From positions 1 through 64,000 of the forward strand of contig CAYFMP010000001.1 of assembly GCA_964344215.1 (NCBI GenBank): DNA of 64,000 nucleotides, written 5' to 3'. A program made the translations under genes and the position numbers. Positions 35,709 through 43,590 of the stretch are shown one piece after another; the first letter of the stretch is position 1; every line of letters begins with the position of its first letter. The notes beneath the pieces were generated by a model, which saw only the letters and a list, made by a program, of their open reading frames with translations, ran no database searches and had not been told where the DNA came from. Origin of the DNA: CAYFMP01 sp964344215. Lineage in GTDB: Bacteria > Pseudomonadota > Alphaproteobacteria > Rhodospirillales > Casp-alpha2.

Positions 35709-36443
35709 ATGGAAAGCGGACACATCGTCAAGGCCTACGACGAGGAACTGCGCAAACTGGACACCGTCATCGCCGAGATGGGCGGGCTTGCCGAATCGCA
35801 GTTGTCGGAGGCCATCCAGGCGCTGATCAAGCGCGACGGCGAGATGGCCGAACGGGTAGCGGCGCGCGACGGCCGCATCGACGAGCTGGAGCGCGAGGTC
35901 AATTCGTTCGCCATTCGCATCCTGGCGCTACGCCAGCCGATGGCCGAGGACCTGCGCACCGTGATCGCGGCGCTGAAGACGGCCAACGACCTGGAGCGCA
36001 TCGGCGACTATATCCGCAACATGTGCATGCGCACGACCGCGGTTGCCCAGACTCCGCCGATCGGCGGTGGCGCCAACACCATCGCCCGCATGGGGCGGCT
36101 GGTCCAGGAGATGATCAAGAACGTGCTCGACGCCTATATCAACCGCGACGCCAAGATGGCCGAGGACGTCCGGTTGCGCGACCAGGAGGTCGACCAGATC
36201 CATAACAGCCTGTTCCGCGAGCTCTTGACCTACATGATCGAGGACCCACGCAACATCACCACTTGCACGCACCTCCTGTTTATCGCCAAGAACATCGAGC
36301 GCATCGGCGATCACATCACCGACGTCGCCGAACACGTGCATCTGATGGTGGTCGGCGAGGAGTTGGAGCCGGGCCGGCCGAAGGGCGACCAGACCAGCTT
36401 CACGGTCATCGGTCCGCCCGAATCGGAAGACGGCGTGGACTGA
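35709..36443 (+). CDS. phoU: Phosphate-specific transport accessory protein PhoU
   Basis: A 244-residue protein of two PhoU three-helix bundles. The repeated metal-binding motif appears as LKTANDLERIGDY in the first half and IAKNIERIGDHITDVAE in the second. PhoU connects PstB and PhoR and keeps the regulon off at high phosphate. ATG 35709 has GAGGA eight bases upstream, better than ATG 35700, where GAGG is too close. Confidence 0.95.
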   Translation: MESGHIVKAYDEELRKLDTVIAEMGGLAESQLSEAIQALIKRDGEMAERVAARDGRIDELEREVNSFAIRILALRQPMAEDLRTVIAALKTANDLERIGDYIRNMCMRTTAVAQTPPIGGGANTIARMGRLVQEMIKNVLDAYINRDAKMAEDVRLRDQEVDQIHNSLFRELLTYMIEDPRNITTCTHLLFIAKNIERIGDHITDVAEHVHLMVVGEELEPGRPKGDQTSFTVIGPPESEDGVD

Positions 36444-36452
36444 CGCCGGGAC

Positions 36453-37166
36453 ATGGAGCCGCTCATTCTCGTCGTCGAGGACGAAGCGCCGCAGGCCGAG
36501 ATGCTGCGCTACAATCTCGAGAAGGAAGGCTTCCGTACGGCGCACGCCACCGACGGCGAGGAGGCGCTGCTGCTGGTCAAGGAGGAAACCCCCGACTTGG
36601 TGCTCTTGGACTGGATGCTGCCGGAGCTCTCCGGCATCGACGTCTGCAACACCCTTAGGCGGGCCAAGGCGACCCGAGCCGTCCCGATCATCATGCTAAC
36701 CGCACGCGGCGAGGAGGCCGACCGCATCCGCGGGCTCGAGACCGGCGCCGACGACTACCTGGTGAAACCATTCTCGCCGAAGGAGATGATCGCCCGCATT
36801 CACGCCGTGTTGCGGCGCACGCGGCCGGACGCGGCGGCCGACGTCCTTGAATACGGCGGCGTCATCATGGACCTGACCACCCATAAAGTGAACCGCGGCG
36901 GGCGTCCGGTGCACCTGGGGCCGACCGAATACCGTTTGTTGCAGGCCTTGATCGAAAGGCCGGGCCGGGTGTTCAGCCGCGAACAACTCCTCGACATGGT
37001 GTGGGGCCGGGACATTCACGTCGAGCAGCGCACCGTCGACGTCCACATTCGACGTCTGCGCAAGGTCCTCAACGCCGGCGGCGAGCCCGACCTCATCCGC
37101 ACCGTGCGCGGCACCGGCTACGCCATCGACGCCGAAGCCGCAGCCGGAGCTACAGTCAGCCGCTAG
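36453..37166 (+). CDS. phoB: Phosphate regulon response regulator PhoB
   Basis: A 237-residue OmpR/PhoB-class regulator. The receiver has the acidic pair in VVEDEAPQ, the phospho-acceptor Asp in LVLLDWMLPELSG, Thr in MLTARG and Lys in DDYLVKPFS. The C-terminal winged helix (about 135-230) includes LGPTEYRLLQALIERPGRVFS and TVDVHIRRLRK. It is the last gene of the cluster, and its end overlaps the convergent coxL-like gene by 11 bases. Confidence 0.96.
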   Translation: MEPLILVVEDEAPQAEMLRYNLEKEGFRTAHATDGEEALLLVKEETPDLVLLDWMLPELSGIDVCNTLRRAKATRAVPIIMLTARGEEADRIRGLETGADDYLVKPFSPKEMIARIHAVLRRTRPDAAADVLEYGGVIMDLTTHKVNRGGRPVHLGPTEYRLLQALIERPGRVFSREQLLDMVWGRDIHVEQRTVDVHIRRLRKVLNAGGEPDLIRTVRGTGYAIDAEAAAGATVSR

Positions 37167-39486
37167 CCCGAATAGCGCGCCACACCTTCTCCGGCGTCAG
37201 AGGCATCCCCAAATCCTCGACGCCGTATTCCGAAAGCGCGTCGAGGACGGCGTTGACGATGGCCGGCGGCGCGCCGACACAGCCGGCCTCGCCGGCGCCC
37301 TTGACGCCCAGGGGGTTCTTGGCGGTCGGCGCGCCCTCGTAATACTCGATGGTCATCGGCGGGATGTCGTCGGCCCGGGGCAGGGCGTAATCGACCAGCG
37401 AGCCGGTCACCAACTGGCCCGAGTCATCGTAGACGATCTCCTCGAACAGCGCTTGGCCCAAGCCTTGGGCAACGCCGCCCATGACCTGACCGTCGGCCAG
37501 CATCGGGTTGATGATGGTGCCGAAGTCGTCGACCACCCAGTAGCCGACGACGTCGATAAGGCCGGTTTCCGGATCGACCTCGACTTCCGCCGCGTGACAG
37601 CCGTTGGGGATGGAGATGACGCTGCGCTCGTACGTGGTGCCGGTGTCGAGCGCGCCCGTGTCCATGTCGTTGGGCAGCCTGTCCGGATCGAACGATGCTT
37701 TGATGACCTCGGTCATGGACAGCGAGCGGTTGGTGCCGGAAGCGGTGAATGTGCCGTCGTCGAACTTGACGTCGGCGGCGTCCATTTCCAATAGGTAGGC
37801 GGCCAGCCTGCTCGCCTTGTCGATGATCTCGCCGGAGACTTTACGGACGGCGCTGCCGCCGACCTCGAGGCCGCGCGAACCGCCGTGGCCGCCGCCCAAC
37901 GGCGTCGCCTCGGTGTCGGCCTGGGTGAAGCCGACGGCGTCGAACGGAATGCCAAGCTCGGCGGCCAGGATCTGCGGCATCGAGGTCTCGTGGCCCATGC
38001 CGGTCGAATGACTGCCGACTGCCAGGTGAGCCGAGCCGTCCGGATCGAACGTGACGCCGGCGTACTCCTTGGGCCCGCCGCCGGTGCACTCCAGGTAGGG
38101 CGCGATGGCGAAGCCGCGCCGCTTGCCGTCGCTGCGGCTCTGCTCGGCGCGGGTCGCGTAGCCGGCCCGGTCCGACAACTCGACCGTGCGCTCGAAGACC
38201 TTCGGGAAATCGCCGCAATCGACGTCGAGGCCCATGGCCGTCTTCAGCGGCAGGGCGTCGGGCGGAATCAGGTTCTTGCGCCTGAGCTCGACCGGGTCGA
38301 AGCCCAAGGTGCGGGCCGCGTGCTCGACGATGCGCTCGGTCTGGAACGAGGCCTCGGGACGGCCGGCGCCGCGGTACGGGTCCATCGGCGCGGTGTTGGT
38401 GAAGACGGCGCGGGACCGGTAGTACATGGTTTCGAACGCATACGGGCCGCCCTGGGTGCGGGCCGAGCCGCCGGTCGGGGTGAACGGCCCGACCGTCGCG
38501 CAATAGGCGCCGATGTTGCCGACCGTCTCCGTGCGAAGCGCCCGGAAGGTGCCGTCCTTGTCCAAGGCCAGTTCGACCCGGCTCATCTGGTCGCGGCCGT
38601 GGGTATCGGAAAGGAAGGCGTCGGCGCGCCGGTTGATCCATTTGACCGGGCGCGCGAGCTCGCGGGCGGCGTGTAGGATCAGCGGCGGCTCCGGGTAGGC
38701 GCCGTTCTTCACGCCGAATCCGCCGCCGACATCGGGCGCGACGTGATGGAGTTTGTCGTTGGGGATGTGCAGCACCTTGTCGGCGAAAATGTCACGGTTG
38801 GCGTGAATATTCTGAGTGGCGTTGTAAAGCAGGAAGGCGTCGGCCTCGGCGTCGTAGCTGGCAACGCCGCCGCGCGGCTCGATGGGAACGGCGGTGACGC
38901 GGTTGTTGATGACGTCGAGGCTGACCACATGGTCGGCGTCGGCGAACGCCTTGTCGGTAGCGGTCTCGTCGCCGAGTTCGAAATCGACACACAGGTTGCC
39001 GGCGATATCGTCCCACAACTGCGGTGAGCCGTCCTCGAGCGCCCGTCTCGGGTCGACAACGGCGTCCAGCGGCTCATAGTCGACATCGATGAGATCGACG
39101 GCGTGCTGCGCGGCGTCGGCGGTTTCGGCCACCACCATGGCGATGATCTCGCCGCAATAGCGGACCCGGTCGAGCGCCATGCAATGGCGTGGCGGCTCCG
39201 ACATCGGGGTGCTGTCGCGGTTCTTGTTGACGGCCGACTTCGACGGCAGGTGACCGTAGCCCCGCTTGTGCCAGTTGGCGCCGATGACGACGAGCAATAC
39301 GCCGTCGCCGCCGGCCGCTTGCGCCGCGTCGATCGCCTCGAGGCGGGCATGGGCGTGCGGCGAACGCAGGAAGGCGGCGTGAACAAGGTCGTCCATGACG
39401 ATGTCGTCGACATAGGTGCCGCGGCCGGTCAGGAAGCGGAAATCCTCGGTGCGGAGCTGTGATTGGCCGATGCGAATTTTGTTCAT
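37156..39486 (-). CDS. Xanthine-oxidase-family molybdenum subunit, form II CoxL-like
   Basis: The large subunit (about 776 residues) of a Mo-hydroxylase binding molybdopterin cytosine dinucleotide. Marks are RPVKWINRR, VGGGFGVK and the catalytic glutamate in KGAGEAGCVG. The active-site loop at about 370-376 reads PYRGAGR, the form II pattern (AYRGAGR). Form I CO dehydrogenase has AYxCSFR, so true CO oxidation is doubtful and an aldehyde or heterocycle is as likely. ATG 39486 has a G-rich site upstream; GTG 39495 is an alternative start. It is the third gene of a minus-strand S-M-L operon. Confidence 0.9.
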   Translation of the reverse strand: MNKIRIGQSQLRTEDFRFLTGRGTYVDDIVMDDLVHAAFLRSPHAHARLEAIDAAQAAGGDGVLLVVIGANWHKRGYGHLPSKSAVNKNRDSTPMSEPPRHCMALDRVRYCGEIIAMVVAETADAAQHAVDLIDVDYEPLDAVVDPRRALEDGSPQLWDDIAGNLCVDFELGDETATDKAFADADHVVSLDVINNRVTAVPIEPRGGVASYDAEADAFLLYNATQNIHANRDIFADKVLHIPNDKLHHVAPDVGGGFGVKNGAYPEPPLILHAARELARPVKWINRRADAFLSDTHGRDQMSRVELALDKDGTFRALRTETVGNIGAYCATVGPFTPTGGSARTQGGPYAFETMYYRSRAVFTNTAPMDPYRGAGRPEASFQTERIVEHAARTLGFDPVELRRKNLIPPDALPLKTAMGLDVDCGDFPKVFERTVELSDRAGYATRAEQSRSDGKRRGFAIAPYLECTGGGPKEYAGVTFDPDGSAHLAVGSHSTGMGHETSMPQILAAELGIPFDAVGFTQADTEATPLGGGHGGSRGLEVGGSAVRKVSGEIIDKASRLAAYLLEMDAADVKFDDGTFTASGTNRSLSMTEVIKASFDPDRLPNDMDTGALDTGTTYERSVISIPNGCHAAEVEVDPETGLIDVVGYWVVDDFGTIINPMLADGQVMGGVAQGLGQALFEEIVYDDSGQLVTGSLVDYALPRADDIPPMTIEYYEGAPTAKNPLGVKGAGEAGCVGAPPAIVNAVLDALSEYGVEDLGMPLTPEKVWRAIRASG

Positions 39487-39499
39487 GTCCGCCACCCCG

Positions 39500-40294
39500 T
39501 CAAGTCGCCCGGGCGACGGCGCGCCTGGCCAGCACGCCGATCAGATGGGCGCGGTACTCGGCCGAGGCATGGAGGTCGGTGTTGAGATCGTCGGCGGCGA
39601 TTTCGATCCCTTCGAGCGCCGCCGGCGTGAAGTCCGTGCCGAGCGCGCTCTCCATCTCGCCGACCCGGAAGACGCCGGGGCCGGCCCCCGTGACGGCGAC
39701 GCGGACACCGTCCGAACCGCGCGCCACCATGACGCCGACGATGGCGAACCGCGAAGCCTGGTTGGTGAACTTCTCGTAGGTCGCCGATTGCGGCGCCGGG
39801 AACTCGACGCCGGTGATCAGTTCGCCGTCGTCGAGCGCCGTTTCGAACAGACCGACAAAGAAGTCATCCGCCGCGATTTCGCGTTTGTCGGTGTGCACGG
39901 TGGCGTTTAAGGCGAGGACGGCGGCCGGATAGTCGGCGGCCGGGTCGTTGTTGGCGAGCGAGCCGCCGATGGTGCCGCGGTTGCGAACGTGCGGGTCGCC
40001 GATGGCCCCGGCCAGCGCCGCCAGGACCGGGATCTTCGCCTTCACCGAAGCGTCGGCGGCGACTTCGGCATGCGTCGCCATGGCGCCGATCAGGAGGCCG
40101 CCGTCGCTCTCACGGACGCCGCGCAGAGTCCCGATACCGCCGAGGTCGACGAGGTCGGACGGCATTGCCAGCCCCTGCTTCATGACCGGGATCAGGGTCT
40201 GACCGCCGGCCAGATACTGGCCGTCCTCGGCCTTTTCGAGGACGGTGGCGGCCGCCGCCACGACGGCCGGGCGGTGGTGGGTGAAATCCTGCAT
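39500..40294 (-). CDS. FAD subunit of CO/aldehyde dehydrogenase (CoxM-like)
   Basis: A 264-residue FAD-binding subunit. FAD loops are AGGQTLIPVMKQGL and TIGGSLANNDPAADYP, with the CO-dehydrogenase flavoprotein C-terminal domain after about residue 165. It carries electrons from the 2Fe-2S subunit to an acceptor. ATG 40294 gives the normal N-terminus MQDFTHHRP; the longer open frame to 40435 runs over coxS and is not coding. It lies 13 bases after coxS and five bases before the large subunit. Confidence 0.92.
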   Translation of the reverse strand: MQDFTHHRPAVVAAAATVLEKAEDGQYLAGGQTLIPVMKQGLAMPSDLVDLGGIGTLRGVRESDGGLLIGAMATHAEVAADASVKAKIPVLAALAGAIGDPHVRNRGTIGGSLANNDPAADYPAAVLALNATVHTDKREIAADDFFVGLFETALDDGELITGVEFPAPQSATYEKFTNQASRFAIVGVMVARGSDGVRVAVTGAGPGVFRVGEMESALGTDFTPAALEGIEIAADDLNTDLHASAEYRAHLIGVLARRAVARAT

Positions 40295-40307
40295 GGCTTG
40301 GTTAACC

Positions 40308-40775
40308 TTACTCCCGCATCGCCTTGGCGCCGTCGAGCACCGCCTCGACGATGTTCTGATAGCCGGTACAGCGGCAAAAATTGCCTTCGAGCCCGCGCCG
40401 CACGTCGGCGTCAGTCGGCTCGGGGTTGTCGGCAACCAGCGCCAGCGACGCCATCACCATGCCCGGCGTGCAGAACCCGCATTGCAGTCCGTGGTGGTCG
40501 CGGAACGCCTTCTGCATCGGGTGCAGCTCGTCGCCGTCGGCCAGTCCTTCGATAGTCGTCACCCGGGCGCCGTCCGCCTGCACCGCGAACATCGAGCAGC
40601 TCTTGACGGCGACGCCGTCGACGTGGATAACACAGGCGCCGCATTGGCTGGTGTCGCAGCCGACGTGGGTGCCGGTCATGCCCAGCGTCTCGCGCAGGAA
40701 CTCGGACAGCAAGGTGCGCGCTTCGGCTTCGCCGCTGGCCGGCTTGCCGTTGACCGATAAGGTGACCGTCGGCAT
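40308..40775 (-). CDS. 2Fe-2S subunit of CO/aldehyde dehydrogenase (CoxS-like)
   Basis: A 155-residue subunit with two 2Fe-2S clusters. The plant-type cluster uses Cys40, Cys45, Cys48 and Cys60 (HVGCDTSQCGAC). The second uses Cys99, Cys102, Cys134 and Cys136 (LQCGFCTPG and GNFCRCTGY). It is the first gene of the S-M-L operon. Its start is 118 bp from the divergent xdhC-like gene, so one control region probably drives both the enzyme and its maturation genes. Confidence 0.95.
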   Translation of the reverse strand: MPTVTLSVNGKPASGEAEARTLLSEFLRETLGMTGTHVGCDTSQCGACVIHVDGVAVKSCSMFAVQADGARVTTIEGLADGDELHPMQKAFRDHHGLQCGFCTPGMVMASLALVADNPEPTDADVRRGLEGNFCRCTGYQNIVEAVLDGAKAMRE

Positions 40776-40893
40776 CGTGTTGGTTTCCGTTTGATTGGCG
40801 GGGTTCGGGACTCTATCGTTTGAAGCGGGCTACGATAGACCAGCCGAAGACGCGAAAAAAGCCTGGAATTGTACCGATTTTCGAATTTCTTTG

Positions 40894-41907
40894 ATGACCG
40901 TGATGCACCGATCCGACCCCCTCATCGAGCAAGCGAAAAGCTGGACCGCCGACGGGCGGCGGGTCGCCCTGGTCACGGTGATCGAAACCTGGGGGTCGTC
41001 GCCGTGCCCGACCGGCAGCCGCATGATCGTCAACGACAAGGCGGCCTTCGAAGGCAGCGTTTCGGGCGGCTGCATCGAGACCTCGGTGGTTTCGGAGACC
41101 CTGGAAATCCTTAATGAAGGCGGCGCGCAGGTGCTCGAATACGGAGTCAGCGAGGAGATGAGCTTCGAGGCCGGGCTGGCTTGCGGCGGCACCGTCCGGG
41201 TGCTGGCCGAACCGCTCGACGCGGCGCTGCTCGGCGAGCTGGCCGGCGCTCGTCCGGCGGTCCGCGTCGTCGATCTGATGAGCGGCGGCTGGGCGGTGGT
41301 GCGCGGCGACGCTGTTGCCGGCGAGCTGGCGCCGCCTGACGATGTCCTCGACGCCGCCCGTTCGGCGCTCGCCGACGAGCGACCGCGCACGGTCGAGAGC
41401 GGCGATCGTGGCTACTTCGTCGATCCGGTGCTGCCGAACTACAGGCTGCTCGTCGTCGGCGCCGTACGCATCGCCCAGGCGCTGGCGCCGATGGCCGTCG
41501 AGGCCGGTTTCGACGTCACCGTCATCGATCCCAGACGCGCGTTCGCCACCGACGCTAGGTTCCCCGAGGTCGAGCTGGTCGGCGAGTGGCCCGACAAGGC
41601 GCTGGCCGAACTCGGCGTCGATCCGCACACGGCGGTCGTCGCCCTGACTCACGACGCCGAGCCCGACGACATGGCGCTGGGATTGGCCGTCCGCTCGAAA
41701 GCCTTTTACGTCGGCGCGCTCGGCAGCCGCCGCACCCACGCCAAGCGGCTCGAACGATTGCGCGGCGCCGGCTACGAGGAGAGCGAGCTCGAGCGCATTC
41801 ACGCCCCGGTCGGCCTCGACATCGGCGCCCGCACCCCGGCCGAGATCGCCGTTTCGATCCTCGCCCAGGTGATCGCCGCCAAGAACGGCCGCGGAGGAGA
41901 GGCGTGA
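40894..41907 (+). CDS. XdhC/CoxI-family Mo-hydroxylase maturation factor
   Basis: A protein of about 337 residues with the XdhC/CoxI N-terminal domain (SSPCPTGSRMIVNDKAAFEGSVSGGCIE) and the C-terminal Rossmann-like XdhC domain (VGAVRIAQALAPMA, then YVGALGSRRTHAKRLERL). XdhC proteins hold the molybdenum cofactor and help sulfurate it before insertion. ATG 40894 and 40903 are both possible. It overlaps the mocA-like gene by GTGA and is divergent from the dehydrogenase operon it likely serves. Confidence 0.9.
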   Translation: MTVMHRSDPLIEQAKSWTADGRRVALVTVIETWGSSPCPTGSRMIVNDKAAFEGSVSGGCIETSVVSETLEILNEGGAQVLEYGVSEEMSFEAGLACGGTVRVLAEPLDAALLGELAGARPAVRVVDLMSGGWAVVRGDAVAGELAPPDDVLDAARSALADERPRTVESGDRGYFVDPVLPNYRLLVVGAVRIAQALAPMAVEAGFDVTVIDPRRAFATDARFPEVELVGEWPDKALAELGVDPHTAVVALTHDAEPDDMALGLAVRSKAFYVGALGSRRTHAKRLERLRGAGYEESELERIHAPVGLDIGARTPAEIAVSILAQVIAAKNGRGGEA

Positions 41908-42497
41908 GCGAAGTCACGGGCGTTTCGGCAATCGTGCTGGCGGCTGGTCGATCCGCGCGGATGGGGGAAGCCAACAAGCTGCTGGCCGACATTGACGGCA
42001 CGGCGGCGGTGCGGCTGGCGGTATCGGCAGCGCTCGATTCCAGGGTCACGGATGTCATCGTCGTCATCGGCCACGAAGCCGATAAGGTGCGGCAAGCCCT
42101 CGACGGACTCGATGTATGCCTAGTCCACAACCCCGACTACCCGGAGGGCCTGAGCACCTCGCTGAAGGCCGGCATCGCGGTGGTTCCGGAAGCCCGCGCC
42201 GGCGCCATCGTCCTGCTCGGCGACATGCCGAAGGTGAACGCAGCCGTCGTCGATCGGCTGATCGAGCGCTTCGAAGCCGACGACGGCCGCGCCATCTGCC
42301 GGCCGACCTGCGAAGGCCGGCCGGGCAATCCCGTGCTGTGGCCGCAGGCGCTGTTCGCTGAGATCATGGCGCTCGGCGGCGACGTCGGCGCCCGAGGGCT
42401 GATCGACCGGCACCCGGAGCGGCTGGCGTCGGTCGAGGTCGGTGATCCGGGCATCCACTTCGACATCGACACGCCGGCCGACCTCGATCCGGACTGA
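41904..42497 (+). CDS. mocA: Molybdenum cofactor cytidylyltransferase (MocA-like)
   Basis: A 197-residue nucleotidyltransferase of the MobA/MocA class, which turns Mo-molybdopterin into the cytosine dinucleotide form used by Mo-hydroxylases. The nucleotide loop is VLAAGRSARMGEANKLL. The acidic metal motif is LLGDMPKV, followed by GRPGNPVLWP and DIDTPADL. GTG 41904 overlaps the xdhC stop as GTGA and has GGAGGAGAGG upstream. The cofactor type fits the neighbouring enzyme, which supports MocA over MobA. Confidence 0.9.
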   Translation: MSEVTGVSAIVLAAGRSARMGEANKLLADIDGTAAVRLAVSAALDSRVTDVIVVIGHEADKVRQALDGLDVCLVHNPDYPEGLSTSLKAGIAVVPEARAGAIVLLGDMPKVNAAVVDRLIERFEADDGRAICRPTCEGRPGNPVLWPQALFAEIMALGGDVGARGLIDRHPERLASVEVGDPGIHFDIDTPADLDPD

Positions 42498-42512
42498 GCG
42501 AACTTGGCCCGA

Positions 42513-43088
42513 TCAGGGCGCGCCGAGCACGAAATAGAGGATGACGAAGGCGATGATGCCGCCGATCAACAGGGCCAACGGGCTCAAACCGCCCATGCCC
42601 TTGGTCGGGGCCACCGCCAGCGCTTCTTCAAGGGCGGCTTCCTCCACGGGTCCTGCCACCGCCTCGTTGAAGCTGGCGAAGAAGTCACCTGCCAGTTTCT
42701 TGGCGGTGCTGTCGATCAGGCGGCCGCCCAGTTGCGCCAGCTTGCCGCCGACGTCGGCCTGCACCTCATAGCGCAGGATAGTGGCGTCGCCGTCGGCTTC
42801 GAGCGATACCTGGGCGGCGCCCTTGGCGAAGCCGGCCGAGCCGCCCTTGCCCTCGCCGGAGATCGTGTAGCTTTCGGGCGGGTTGAGGTCGGACAGCGTT
42901 ACGTGGCCCTTGAATTTGGCCTTGACCGGGCCGATCTTGACCGCCACTGCGGCCTTCAGTTCGGTGTCGGAAACCTTTTCGATCTCCTCGCAACCCGGGA
43001 TCGAACGCTTCAGGACGTCGGGGTCGTTGAGGGCCGCGTAGACCTTGTCGCGCGGGGCCTCGATGCGAATCTCGTCGCTCATCTGCAT
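42513..43088 (-). CDS. coxG: CoxG-family SRPBCC protein with C-terminal membrane anchor
   Basis: A 191-residue protein. The SRPBCC/CoxG domain (about 5-150) has IEAPRDKVYAALNDPDVLKRSIPGCEEIE, and one C-terminal helix (about 168-188) should anchor it. In Afipia carboxidovorans (formerly Oligotropha) CoxG recruits CO dehydrogenase to the membrane. GGAGA lies six bases before ATG 43088. It is convergent with mocA, 15 bases apart, so it belongs to the dehydrogenase locus but has its own promoter. Confidence 0.92.
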   Translation of the reverse strand: MQMSDEIRIEAPRDKVYAALNDPDVLKRSIPGCEEIEKVSDTELKAAVAVKIGPVKAKFKGHVTLSDLNPPESYTISGEGKGGSAGFAKGAAQVSLEADGDATILRYEVQADVGGKLAQLGGRLIDSTAKKLAGDFFASFNEAVAGPVEEAALEEALAVAPTKGMGGLSPLALLIGGIIAFVILYFVLGAP

Positions 43089-43144
43089 GCCGGATCTCCG
43101 TGGATGGGCGGGGCCGGGCCGGCCCTCGTGAGGCTGTTTCCCTA

Positions 43145-43244
43145 GAGTGCGATCGTTTCAAGCCGAGTCAGTTTGAAATGTGAATCGCCCTCTATTTCAT
43201 TTATCCAGAGGCTTGTTCACGTCCTGGATCGAAATGATCCAGGA
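43145..43244. repeat. Intergenic palindromic repeat, copy B
   Basis: A segment of about 100 bp related to 13755-13850. The first half is an imperfect palindrome centred in TTTCAA-N12-TTTGAAA, bounded by AGAG and CTCT. The second half ends in a perfect hairpin, GTCCTGGATC-gaaat-GATCCAGGAC (43221-43245). It lies upstream of coxG and downstream of ccoS, and could also end the ccoS transcript. Confidence 0.65.
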
Positions 43245-43280
43245 CAATAAGACCCCAGGTAGGGCAGCCGGGCGCCGGCA

Positions 43281-43454
43281 TCAAGCCCTTCGGCTCGGCT
43301 CGGGCGGCCGGGCACCCGAGTCGCCGTCCGCCTCGGTGATCGGATCGTCCGGCAGAATGCGCATAGCGGCACCGTCGAGGTCCTCGAACTGGCCGCTCCT
43401 CAAAGCCCAGAAGAAGACGCCGAGCCCGAGCAGCCCGATTGTAAGAAACGACAT
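43281..43454 (-). CDS. ccoS: Cbb3-type cytochrome oxidase assembly protein CcoS (small)
   Basis: A 57-residue protein found by translating the minus strand. It begins MSFLTIGLLGLGVFFWALRS, then GQFEDLDGAAMRILPDD. This is the CcoS pattern of one N-terminal helix followed by (Q/R)F-DL--A--RIL-DD. CcoS is needed to mature cytochrome cbb3, probably for heme or copper insertion. AGGGA lies about nine bases before the ATG. It is normally last in ccoGHIS, yet no other cco gene lies nearby, so it is an orphan here. An FNR-type box about 95 bp upstream fits microaerobic control. Confidence 0.85.
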   Translation of the reverse strand: MSFLTIGLLGLGVFFWALRSGQFEDLDGAAMRILPDDPITEADGDSGARPPEPSRRA

Positions 43455-43543
43455 TTCGCTTGATCCCTCGTCCCATTGGGAAGACTCGCCGCCCGGGGCC
43501 GGCGGCTACGGCTGTCTCTTAAGGGAGGGGTCGGGCAAAGTAA

Positions 43544-43557
43544 TTGGCATAAGTCAA
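43544..43557. promoter_or_regulatory. FNR-type box upstream of ccoS
   Basis: TTGGCATAAGTCAA reads on the minus strand as TTGAC-TTAT-GCCAA. One half-site is perfect and the other differs by one to two bases. It is about 95 bp upstream of the ccoS start. It also lies just beyond the glpK 3' end, so ccoS is the only gene it can serve on that side. Confidence 0.5.
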
Positions 43558-43590
43558 TAATATCGCCGCCCCATCGGGCACCGGAAAACC

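Noticed and set aside
37156..40775. Annotation as true CO dehydrogenase (form I)
   Set aside because: The active loop is PYRGAGR, not AYxCSFR, so CO oxidation cannot be claimed.
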